From contig JAXLQL010000002.1 of assembly GCA_046331625.1 (NCBI GenBank), positions 248,001 to 312,000 on the forward strand: a stretch of DNA of 64,000 nucleotides, written 5' to 3'. A program made the position numbers and the translations under genes. This DNA comes from JAXLQL01 sp046331625. Its GTDB lineage: Bacteria > Acidobacteriota > Terriglobia > Bryobacterales > Bryobacteraceae. Positions 1 through 7,524 of the stretch are shown piece by piece (within the stretch, counting starts at the first letter, position 1; each line of letters opens with the position of its first letter). The notes below the pieces were generated by a model that was given only the letters and a program-made list of their open reading frames with translations, had not been told where the DNA came from and did not search any database.

Positions 1-1217
1 TGCGCGTAGGGCGGAACCAGTCCCGCGAACGAGACCGCTGCGTCCACTCCGCCGATCGTGATCGTGAAAGGATTGCTCACGTTGGCGATGCGATCGGTGA
101 GTTGGCCCGAAGTGATCGCCGGATCCGTTGCGCCGAATCCCGACCCGTAGAGAATGATCGTCTCACCCGGCTTGGCCGGCGTAGTCAAGTTCGGTGCGCT
201 CGTGAACAGGCCCGTCTTTCCGATGAACGTGTTGTCGACGTGCGTGGCCGCAACGAACTTGCCATCGAACGTGAAGAACGCGGGCGCCACCTTCTGCAGC
301 GTCACGAACGCGGCGTCGCTCGTCTGGCCGTTGCTCGTGACCTTCACTTCCACCGGACCCACGGAATCATCCGCCGGCGCCACCACGTTGATCTGCGTCG
401 GGCTAATGTACTGCACGAAGGCCGGCTTGTTGTTGATGGTCACACTCACGCCGTCGAGCGAGGTGGGGAGCTTTCCGCTCGCCACTTCCTCCGCTGTCCA
501 GGTGCGCGTGGTCGAGGCGAGATTGGTTCCCTTGATCGTAGTCCAACCTCCGGGAGCCGTGTTCGCCTGGAAGCTCGCGCCATTCACCACGCCGGTGTCT
601 GAGCTGATGGTGGGCTTGGGAGCGCTCGCGGCCGCTTCGAGTTGCACGTTGGTGGTGTAGATGTGGTCGCCCGTGTTGCGTCCATCGCCGTTGGCCGCGT
701 TGCCAGAAGCGTAGAGCGTGATCGTGCCCACGCTCGCCGAGGGTGGCGTCCAGTTGAACTCGAAGGTGGCGCTGCCGGTGGTGCCGAGGCGTGTTCCCGT
801 CTGCGTATGCGTTACGTACTGCAGCACCTGCGCGTTGGCGCACGGCTTCGAACGGCCGTTCGCGCAGATGGCTTTGACGAACGTGTCCACCGAGGCGAGA
901 TCGCCTGCTTGCGCCGTGCCGGCGCGCGCGGAAAGCTCGAAGCCCCAACGGCGCTGCGCGGTGTCTGCCACCACCACTTTGATTCGCTGTGTCACGCCGG
1001 GCGTATAGGTGCGGTCACCGGGAAGCTGAATCTGAACCGATCCGCCGCCGCTGTTGACCGCGGTTCCAGTGTGGCAACCGGTGCATGTGGATTCGCCCGG
1101 AGCTCCTGAAAGTCCAGGATCGGCGCCGGGAAGATCGGCGCGAGATACGGCGGCGAAGGCCGTCAGTGCCAACAGGGAAGAAAAGAGAAAGGAATGCTTG
1201 TTCGAATGATGTCCCAT
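1..1217 (-). CDS. Secreted choice-of-anchor V/Reelin-like protein with TIGR03437 domain (3' end outside window)
   Basis: The reading frame opens at the ATG at 1217 and runs off the left edge. It starts with a signal peptide (MGHHSNKHSFLFSSLLALTA), followed by a CTGCH c-type heme attachment motif in the context SGAPGESTCTGCH. That arrangement is typical of choice-of-anchor V (Reelin-like) secreted proteins. A beta-rich region follows, and the visible C-terminal part (KPGETIILYGSGFGATDP, then TITIGGVDAAVSFAGL) matches the TIGR03437 domain that is expanded in Solibacter relatives. The likely role is an extracellular or periplasmic structural or heme-bearing protein; no catalytic activity can be assigned. 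The C-terminal residues are missing because the window ends. Confidence 0.8.
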   Translation of the reverse strand, partial: MGHHSNKHSFLFSSLLALTAFAAVSRADLPGADPGLSGAPGESTCTGCHTGTAVNSGGGSVQIQLPGDRTYTPGVTQRIKVVVADTAQRRWGFELSARAGTAQAGDLASVDTFVKAICANGRSKPCANAQVLQYVTHTQTGTRLGTTGSATFEFNWTPPSASVGTITLYASGNAANGDGRNTGDHIYTTNVQLEAAASAPKPTISSDTGVVNGASFQANTAPGGWTTIKGTNLASTTRTWTAEEVASGKLPTSLDGVSVTINNKPAFVQYISPTQINVVAPADDSVGPVEVKVTSNGQTSDAAFVTLQKVAPAFFTFDGKFVAATHVDNTFIGKTGLFTSAPNLTTPAKPGETIILYGSGFGATDPAITSGQLTDRIANVSNPFTITIGGVDAAVSFAGLVPPYA

Positions 1218-1301
1218 GTGAGCTTAGACCCGGCACACCCGGGTACGGGTACGGAAACGGCCCGACGTTTAACTTTCTTAACTGCGAATTTGCAATCGGG
1301 G

Positions 1302-2819
1302 TCACTCGGGCTTGTGCGTGGGCCGTTCGCGCGCCTGACGCCTAACTTCTTCAGAAAGACTCTTGTTGAACGATGCACCATAGCCCGTGGTCTGGTGATA
1401 CACGTAATCTTTCCACGGATCTTGTCCCGCCATGCGCGGATCGCCCGTCTGCCGCAGGTAGCCTTCGAGGTCGCCCCGCAGCTTCGCCATAGTGGCGCTA
1501 TGCTTCGGATCCTGCGCGACGTTGCGCACCTGATCCGGATCGTCGGCCACGACATAGAGCTCCTCGGCCGGACGCCGCGCGATGCAGAGCTCAGCACGCG
1601 CGGAAAGCACTTCGTCTTTCGATGGTCCGGCATCGATGTCGCCATGCGTGGTGCGATTCGACGAGAGGAACTCGCCACCCGTGGGCCAGCGATCAGGCGC
1701 GAAGTTGCGGATGTAGAGATACTCTGCGGTGCGCAACGCGCGCATCGGATATCCGGCGCCGTCGGGTCGGCACATGGTGTGCCGCTCCATGCTTGTAAAC
1801 GCGCGGTCCCGCGCTGGGCCGGCCTTGCCATCGAGCAGCGGAAGCAGGCTGCGCCCCGACATGCCCTGCGGCGCGTTAACGCCAGCGGCTTCGAGGAATG
1901 TCGGCGCGAAGTCGACGTGACTGGCGAACTCATTGGCGACACGACCGCCTTTGATGCGGTCGCCCCATCGAATCGCGAGCGGCATGCGGACGCCCCAGTC
2001 GTAGAGATTCACTTTGGCGCGGGGAAACGGCATGCCGTTGTCGCTGGTGACGACGACCAGCGTTCGGTCGAGCTCACCCGTCGCTTCGAGCGCGGTGAGC
2101 GCGCGACCGAGTTGCCTGTCGAACCATTCGATCTCGGCGTAGTAATCGAGCAGGTCAGAGCGCACGGCGTCGGTTTGCGGGAGGAAGCTCGGGACCGCCG
2201 CGTCAGTCAGCTTCTTGCCCATGCGGAGCCCGATGCCGGGATCGTAGAGGCGATGCGGCTCGGTGGAGCCAAACCAAAAACAGAAAGGCGTGTTTTGGGG
2301 CCGGTCGCGGAGGAAGTCTTGGAAGTTCGCCGCATAGTCACGGACATCGATCCCCGGAGGCGGCGCCTCGCCGTACTTGCGCTGGTTGTACTCGCGACCG
2401 CAGGGATTGCGCTTCAAGCCGAGCGCGCCGAAGTTCCCCGGACCCCATCCCTTTCCCGTGAACCCGGTGAAGTAGCCGGAGTCTTCGAGCAGGTGCGTGT
2501 AAAGGGGCAGGTCCGGCGGCATGGAGCCGTAGAGGACACCGGCTTCGCGCTGCTGCCACTGGTGGCGTCCGCTCAGGATCGCGCTACGCGAAGGCGTGCA
2601 GGATGGGCTGGCGCAGAAGGAATGCGTGAATCGGACGCCCTCGCGCGCCACGCGATCAAAGTGCGGTGTCTGGACGGCGTGGCTTCCGTAGGCGCTCGCG
2701 TGCGCCCACGATTGGTCATCGGCTACAACCAGCAGGATGTTGGGACGGACTTGCGGCTGCGGGCGGGAGCAGGAGACGGCTGCGGCTGCGGAGGCTGCGA
2801 GGAACGAGCGTCGATGCAT
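1302..2819 (-). CDS. Tat-exported sulfatase (formylglycine type)
   Basis: A 505-residue arylsulfatase-family enzyme that hydrolyses sulfate esters, probably on polysaccharides, outside the cytoplasm. The N-terminus MHRRSFLAASAAAA is a twin-arginine signal. The metal-site aspartates lie in VVADDQ (residues 31-36) and the sulfatase signature CTPSR at 74-78 supplies Cys74 for conversion to formylglycine. TSDNGMPF further on carries the second metal-binding Asp/Asn pair. Length and motif order fit the type I sulfatase family. No formylglycine-generating enzyme or anSME gene is in the window. The exact substrate cannot be read from sequence. Confidence 0.92.
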   Translation of the reverse strand: MHRRSFLAASAAAAVSCSRPQPQVRPNILLVVADDQSWAHASAYGSHAVQTPHFDRVAREGVRFTHSFCASPSCTPSRSAILSGRHQWQQREAGVLYGSMPPDLPLYTHLLEDSGYFTGFTGKGWGPGNFGALGLKRNPCGREYNQRKYGEAPPPGIDVRDYAANFQDFLRDRPQNTPFCFWFGSTEPHRLYDPGIGLRMGKKLTDAAVPSFLPQTDAVRSDLLDYYAEIEWFDRQLGRALTALEATGELDRTLVVVTSDNGMPFPRAKVNLYDWGVRMPLAIRWGDRIKGGRVANEFASHVDFAPTFLEAAGVNAPQGMSGRSLLPLLDGKAGPARDRAFTSMERHTMCRPDGAGYPMRALRTAEYLYIRNFAPDRWPTGGEFLSSNRTTHGDIDAGPSKDEVLSARAELCIARRPAEELYVVADDPDQVRNVAQDPKHSATMAKLRGDLEGYLRQTGDPRMAGQDPWKDYVYHQTTGYGASFNKSLSEEVRRQARERPTHKPE

Positions 2820-3057
2820 CGGCGCTCGATTGTATCAAGTCGCGACAGGAAAGGCCGCGATAAATCGGGTCCGTGCCGCAAACCCGCGCCACGGCACGAA
2901 CCTCCTGGCAGTGTATTTTGGCGCGGGCCTCTTCTCTAGACTGATTTGCGTGGACCAGTGGGCGAGCGGGTCATTAAACCCGCTTCATGATGCCGGGCCG
3001 GGAACGGGGGAACGGCCATGGCCTTCCTCGCTGGGAGCCACGCCGCGTGTCGCCGCC

Positions 3058-4485
3058 TCAGCACCCAGCCGCGCGGACGGCCCGCGTTTCGAGGCTCTTC
3101 AGCTTCGCGGTGAGCGTAGTGCGCTTGAGGCCGAGCAACTCCGCGGCGAGCTTCTTGTTTCCGCGCGTGCGGAGCAGGGCTTGTTCGAGCAGGGCGCGTT
3201 CGAGCGTTCCGACCGTGGCCTCGAAGTCGATCCCTTCTTCCGGAAGCGTCATCGGCGTAGCGGATGCAGGCGATGCGGAAGCCGCAGCCGCGAGCGCCGT
3301 CAAGGGCTGCGCCATGGGCCGCGGAGGAGCCAGCGAGGGCAGCGCGAAATCGCTCGGATAGAGCGCGCTTCGCTCGCCGCTCATGGCCACCGCCATCTCG
3401 ATCGAGTTCTCGAGCTGGCGCACGTTCCCTGGCCACGAATAGCGAGCCAGGCGTTCGAGCGTCTCCGGAGCAACGCGCTTGAGCGGAATCTCTTCGAGCG
3501 CACAGATCTTCTCGAGAAAGTGCCGCGCGAGCAAGGTGAGGTCTCCCGAGCGATCACGCAATGCGGGCATACGGATGGGCACCACGTTGAGGCGATAGTA
3601 CAGGTCTTCACGAAACTTGCCCTGGCGGATGCGCTCTTCGAGATCGACATTGCAAGCCGCGATCACGCGAACATCCACCTTCACGGTCTCAGAACTGCCG
3701 AGCCGTTGGAACTCGCGCTCCTGCAGTACGCGCAACAGCTTCGATTGCAACTCGAGCGGCATCTCGGCCACTTCGTCAAGGAAGATGGTTCCTTGGTGCG
3801 CTTGCTCGAACCGCCCCGTGCGCGATTGCACGGCGCCCGTAAACGCTCCGCGCACGTGCCCGAAGAGTTCCGCCTCGAGCAGGTTCTCGGGAAGGGCACT
3901 GCAGTTCACGGCCACCATCGGCTTGTGGGCGCGATTGCCGGCAGCGTGGACCGCCCGCGCCGCCATTTCCTTGCCGGTGCCGGTTTCGCCGGTGATCAGC
4001 ACCGTGGAGCGGCGATTGGCGATCAACTGGATCGTCTTCCGCACGGCGATCATCGCGGCACTCTCGCCGACGAGAAACTTCTGCCATGGCTCGGCTTGCC
4101 CGGCTGCCGCCACCGTGTGCGTGCGCTGCGCCATTGCCTGACGAACCGCGTTGCGGATCTCAGCCACCGGCGCGGTATCCGGCAAGCATGCGAAGGCGCC
4201 CAACCGGACCAGCTTCGGCGCTTCAGCTAGAGGACCCAGGAAGATGCACGGCAGCCCAGGATCGGCACGCAAGAGTTCGTCGAGAATCGCCTCGCCGGCC
4301 CAATTCTCGAGCGGCAATTCCACCAGCGCTGCCCCGTAGAGGTTGCGCGCTCGGTTGACTGCTTCCCACCCATCGGAAACTGCTTCCCATAGGATCTCGC
4401 CGTTGACCTCATCCACAACCGGATGACTGCCGCTACCGGCCAGGACGAGGCAGGTAGAGGCCAGGGTTGAAAGATCGTTCGCCAA
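3058..4485 (-). CDS. Sigma-54 dependent transcriptional activator with degenerate receiver domain
   Basis: A 475-residue NtrC-type activator. Residues 1-125 resemble a receiver fold but lack the acidic pair near the N-terminus, and the phosphoacceptor position reads LVEL (Glu56 instead of Asp). The AAA+ domain has Walker A GETGTGKE (166-173), the sigma-54 contact loop GAFTGA (213-218) and a Walker B FLDEV. The C-terminus carries a Fis-type helix-turn-helix (ELLGLKRTTLTAKLKSL). It should act in the cytoplasm on RpoN-dependent promoters, either constitutively or controlled by something other than phosphorylation. It is divergent from the rhodanese gene, with 84 bp between the two starts, so it could regulate that gene. 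No good GG-N10-GC promoter is visible in that gap. Confidence 0.9.
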   Translation of the reverse strand: MANDLSTLASTCLVLAGSGSHPVVDEVNGEILWEAVSDGWEAVNRARNLYGAALVELPLENWAGEAILDELLRADPGLPCIFLGPLAEAPKLVRLGAFACLPDTAPVAEIRNAVRQAMAQRTHTVAAAGQAEPWQKFLVGESAAMIAVRKTIQLIANRRSTVLITGETGTGKEMAARAVHAAGNRAHKPMVAVNCSALPENLLEAELFGHVRGAFTGAVQSRTGRFEQAHQGTIFLDEVAEMPLELQSKLLRVLQEREFQRLGSSETVKVDVRVIAACNVDLEERIRQGKFREDLYYRLNVVPIRMPALRDRSGDLTLLARHFLEKICALEEIPLKRVAPETLERLARYSWPGNVRQLENSIEMAVAMSGERSALYPSDFALPSLAPPRPMAQPLTALAAAASASPASATPMTLPEEGIDFEATVGTLERALLEQALLRTRGNKKLAAELLGLKRTTLTAKLKSLETRAVRAAGC

Positions 4486-4569
4486 GACACTCTTCCATCG
4501 GAAAGAGGGAAGAAACGGAACATTGGCGCGACACCAATTTGGCAGTGAGAGATTGCTTATACTGTGGGC

Positions 4570-4989
4570 ATGCGAAGGCTATTTCTGAAGGTAGGCCTCG
4601 GCGCAGTCGGTGTGGCGTTGACGTCTGTCGCGCAACAAGACGACAGCTCCAAGGTCAAGAAGATCTCCGCCGAAGAGCTCAAGAAGATGATCGACGAGAA
4701 GAAGAAGTTCTTCTTCCTCGACGTGCGCGAGCCAAAGGAAATCGAAGAACTGGGCACGATGAAGGGATACGTCAACATTCCGCTCTCGCAACTCGAGAAG
4801 CGGATGAGTGAGATCCCGAAAGACGCGCTGGTTCTCACCGCTTGAAACCGCGGAGGAAGGGCCGTCCGTGCGGCGGCCATGCTCGAGAAAGCCGGATACA
4901 AAGTTGCCGGCGCCTGCGGTTTGGCGGAGTGGAAGGAAAAAGGTTGGGAGTTGATTTATCCGAAGGAGGAGTCGAGTAAGAAGAAGTAG
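4570..4989 (+). CDS. Probable selenocysteine-containing exported rhodanese (in-frame TGA at the catalytic residue)
   Basis: Reading through the TGA at 4843-4845 gives a 139-residue single-domain rhodanese ending at TAG 4987-4989. The N-terminus MRRLFLKVGLGAVGVALTSV looks like a Tat-type signal. The domain runs from ISAEELKKMIDE through FFFLDVREPKE to the catalytic loop, which reads VLTA-U-NRGGRA. U (residue 92) sits exactly where rhodaneses have Cys in the C-x-x-G-x-R loop. The frame after TGA stays perfectly rhodanese-like (AAAMLEKAGYKVAGACGLAE), without frameshifts. Sulfur transfer from a thiosulfate or persulfide donor in the periplasm is the likely role. The next gene starts in the last base of the TAG, implying translational coupling through the post-TGA part. 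Alternatives are a Cys-to-stop mutation (pseudogene) or a sequencing error. Confidence 0.72.
4846..4878 (+). promoter_or_regulatory. Candidate bacterial SECIS element downstream of the in-frame TGA
   Basis: The bases right after the TGA can fold in two ways. One is a hairpin GCCG (4861-4864) with CGGC (4871-4874) closing the six-base loop TCCGTG, with GT 23-24 nt after the TGA. The other is a longer stem CCGC-GGA (4848-4854) with TCC-GT-GCGG (4865-4873), with a GT bulge and a ten-base loop starting GG. Bacterial SECIS elements are hairpins just downstream of UGA with G or GU in the apical loop, so both are plausible. This was a fold by eye, not an energy calculation. Confidence 0.4.
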
Positions 4990-5489
4990 TGCATCGCCTC
5001 GGAGCCTGGCTCGACGCATCGTTCTACAAGGTGGAATTGGTCGAGCGGACCCGTGACTGCGTGGAAGTGGTGGAACATCGCTTCCTGATCGGGAGCGCGC
5101 TGTGCGCGTTCTTCGCGGTCGTGGCCGCCGGCATGGTTCTCTGGCCGAAGCGGCCGGGGGAAGCGATTGTCGGGGCGTGCTTCACCGCCTTCTTGGTTTT
5201 CGCGGGACTCTATTGCGCGGTCGAGTCCCGCTTCATTGTGGAGCGCGGCGAGCGCTGTTTGCGAGTGGAGCGGTACATTGGCCCCATTCGCTGGGTGCGA
5301 CGGTTTCCCGTGACCCCGGAGCTCTCGGTCGTCATCAAGCATCCCGAGGGACGCGCGCACGGCTTGGCGGTGCGGCTACCGGATGGGAAGCGCCACACTC
5401 TGACCATGAGCTCGCATGGTCAGTCGCTTGACCGCTGTCAGGCAGCCTTGGATCACGCCATTCGCGTCGAACGCCGCTTCCACGCGTAG
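4989..5489 (+). CDS. Small membrane protein coupled to the rhodanese
   Basis: A 166-residue protein starting at a GTG that shares one base with the rhodanese stop codon (TAGTG), so it is probably translated by coupling. Residues about 32-52 (FLIGSALCAFFAVVAAGMVL) and 60-77 form two transmembrane helices in a hairpin. A soluble C-terminal domain of about 90 residues follows, with a PH-like beta pattern (RFIVERGERCLRVERYIGPI). No family was recognised. The tight link suggests a membrane partner of the exported rhodanese. Its 3' end overlaps the convergent PEP-CTERM gene by 37 bp. Confidence 0.7.
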   Translation: MHRLGAWLDASFYKVELVERTRDCVEVVEHRFLIGSALCAFFAVVAAGMVLWPKRPGEAIVGACFTAFLVFAGLYCAVESRFIVERGERCLRVERYIGPIRWVRRFPVTPELSVVIKHPEGRAHGLAVRLPDGKRHTLTMSSHGQSLDRCQAALDHAIRVERRFHA

Positions 5490-6082
5490 ATCGCCGCGAT
5501 GCCTGAGAGCAGCAGCGCTCCGGTCGCGGGTTCGGGAGTTACCCAGACCTTGATGTTATCAACGGCAAACGGCGCCACTGGATCGTTGTCGCCCGGGAAA
5601 TGGCAAGTTGCGTTGCTGTCGAGATTCCGGCATGCGGTCATGTAGATCGTGTCGAACAGAGCCCCTTGCATGGAGAGCGTTCCTTCGGGCCACCCTCCGG
5701 CCGTCAAGACAATTCCTTGAGCATGAATCAGGCCGGTAGCCGCTCCCCCGTTGACGAGAATCATTTCCACCCACGGGCCAGGGTCTAGTTGGGCGAAATC
5801 CAGGGAAATTGCGTCGTATGGTTGGGAAAACCGGATCCTGAAACTGTAGTTCACCAGGCCCCTGTCGTCCCGAAGAACGTTCCCCAGCATTAGAACTGGC
5901 AGAGGTGTGAGTCCGCCGACATAGAAGCCTCCGCCGTCCGAAGAGGACTCGATGACGGTCCCGTCTGGAAATGTGATCGGCGTCCGGGTCCCAATCGGAG
6001 TCGTATCGAAATCATAGACGGTCGCCGCCGAAACAGGAGCGATCGCCAAGGCACACGCCAGCACCACGCGGTGCAGAGACAT
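5453..6082 (-). CDS. PEP-CTERM sorted exported protein
   Basis: About 209 residues from the ATG at 6082, chosen because GGAGGAGG lies just upstream and a signal peptide (MSLHRVVLACALAIAPVSAA) follows at once. The middle is a beta-rich extracellular domain of unknown function. The C-terminus reads TPEPATGALLLSGIAAIYAW followed by KRRS, a PEP-CTERM sorting tail: PEP motif, hydrophobic helix, basic end. Such proteins are processed by an exosortase and tend to be surface or exopolysaccharide associated. A second PEP-CTERM protein lies at 25160-25999. No exosortase gene is in the window. Confidence 0.85.
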   Translation of the reverse strand: MSLHRVVLACALAIAPVSAATVYDFDTTPIGTRTPITFPDGTVIESSSDGGGFYVGGLTPLPVLMLGNVLRDDRGLVNYSFRIRFSQPYDAISLDFAQLDPGPWVEMILVNGGAATGLIHAQGIVLTAGGWPEGTLSMQGALFDTIYMTACRNLDSNATCHFPGDNDPVAPFAVDNIKVWVTPEPATGALLLSGIAAIYAWKRRSTRMA

Positions 6083-6339
6083 GAGGCACCTCCTCCAAAC
6101 TTGTCGATGGTGAAGCTGAAATGTAGGCTGCACGTCACTGCCCACGAGTGAATCGCCCTCGAATCACTGCGTGCGAGCGACACTGGGCGGCTGGCGGGAT
6201 CGAGATGGGGTCAATTGCCCCAGATTTGGTCTGCCTCGCAAGCCTTCGGGCTCGCCGAAAAGGCGATTGACCCGTCGAGCGGAGTTGGTGCCTCTGCCGG
6301 GCGTCAGCCCCTCGTCCACCACAAAATCGGACCGAACCT

Positions 6340-6475
6340 GCAATTTGGAACATCCGCCATCGACGATCATCACGCGCAGGTTGAACCACCGTCCACTGAG
6401 GCCCAGCGAACGATGTTCAGTTTGAAAGATCAGAGGCCCGTGAAGATCGAGATGGGATCGACGTATGGCGCCTCG
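6340..6475 (-). repeat. Dispersed repeat family C, copy 1
   Basis: Read on the minus strand this segment matches 20034-20160 on the plus strand. The shared cores are CTGATCTTTCA followed by a CTGA, then TGGTTCA-CCTGCGCG-GATGATC-TCGA, separated by 45 bp here and 47 bp in the other copy. One frame reads GPLIFQTEHRSLG, resembling WPLIFQ in copy 2, so the family may be a decayed coding sequence. Confidence 0.55.
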
Positions 6476-7086
6476 CGTCACGCATGTGCGAACGCCGGGT
6501 CTCGGGCCGGCTCCAGTTCCATCGCCCCAGGCGGCGCAGATCGATGTTCTGTACCGTGCTGGCCGCAATCGGAACTGCCGCGCCACCATCGGCGCTGCGT
6601 CGCCCTCACCGGCTTGCCCCAACCGCATCTTCGAACCGCTGAACGGCGCTGTTCTCGGCAGTCGGCCAACCCGTTCGGTCTTCACCCCGCAGTCTGAGCA
6701 GCGCGGCCGATAGATCCACTACCACGTGGTCTTGAAGCCAAAGCACGGTAGATCACGGACTCCCGCTGGTAGACCTCGTGGATCGCACTCACTCGCCCGA
6801 CCCCACCCGGAGCACACCAGCTTCCGATGAGGGGCATCGTGATGCGGCCGGATTGGACTTCGAAGCAAGTGAGGTAGTAGACCACTTCGGGCGCCCCCCG
6901 GAGCCAGGTTCCTGATCCGGAGCCGGGGACGCTCGCCTTCCTGGGTGGAGACCTCTAGCTATTTTCCGGCGCCAAATTCGACTGGTACTTGCCGGCCATC
7001 ACCCGCCAGGACGGAAACCGAAGTGGAAGCCCCCCAAGCACCCTTCGAGAGAGGTCAAGGTTCGCTGCCAGGGCCTGGGCGCTGGG

Positions 7087-7133
7087 CATCGAGAGCGGGA
7101 CTGAAGTCCCGCGCAGGCTGAAGCCTGCCCTAC
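7087..7133 (+). repeat. REP-like palindromic repeat A, copy 1
   Basis: The core is GGGACTGAAGTCCCGCGC, then AGGCTGAAGCCTGCCCTAC. It contains two short palindromes (GGGACT/AGTCCC and AGGCT/AGCCT) and recurs at 25041, 50609 (inverted), 50719 and 50826. All copies are intergenic. It resembles mobile REP-type elements of Acidobacteria; no nearby transposase was found. Confidence 0.75.
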
Positions 7134-7524
7134 AATCTGAACCATGGAATTTTGGGCCGGAAAGTAGCTAGATTCTTCTCCGTTGTTCAGCCAGAGATAT
7201 GTAAACCGCCATCCTGACTGCCCAGGTTGAGAGCCATACCGTGGACCACGTTGTTTTGCTTTTCCCATCCGCGGTAGAACTCAGTCTTTCTCAATTATTC
7301 CACCGGAATAACCGCATCCGTCCTCACCACTCCCACAGGGGCCACAAGGAGCCTTTCTCGAACCTACAGGGGAATCCTTACTGCTGACCGGCCATACCCT
7401 TGGAGTTGCATCCGGCCGCCGAACGCACCCGTCGGCGGGAGACAAGCGCCACAGCGACCCAGGGGTGCCGCTAGACCTTCAACCACCCATGGACCATTCG
7501 CCCCGACTGTGATCTAATTGGCGC

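Larger units (their letters stand above)
6083..7524. other. Gene-poor stretch of 1.4 kb
   Basis: No frame here has a signal peptide, recognisable domain or convincing ribosome site, and the open frames are mostly GC-driven. What it holds is a diverged copy of a dispersed repeat (6340-6475), a REP-like palindromic repeat (7087-7133) and the upstream regions of the two flanking genes. It looks like decayed or repeat-bearing intergenic DNA. Nothing else could be supported. Confidence 0.6.

Noticed and set aside
4540..4563. Possible sigma-70 promoter TTGGCA with TATACT ahead of the rhodanese
   Set aside because: The spacer is only 13 bases, well under the usual 16-18, so it was not called.
4530..4570. 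Possible sigma-54 promoter (TTGGCA...TTGC) ahead of the rhodanese gene
   Set aside because: The GG and GC dinucleotides are 12 bases apart instead of 10, so the -24/-12 spacing is wrong.
6164..6685. 173-aa minus-strand frame
   Set aside because: No start signal or domain; it overlaps repeat C and competing frames of similar length.
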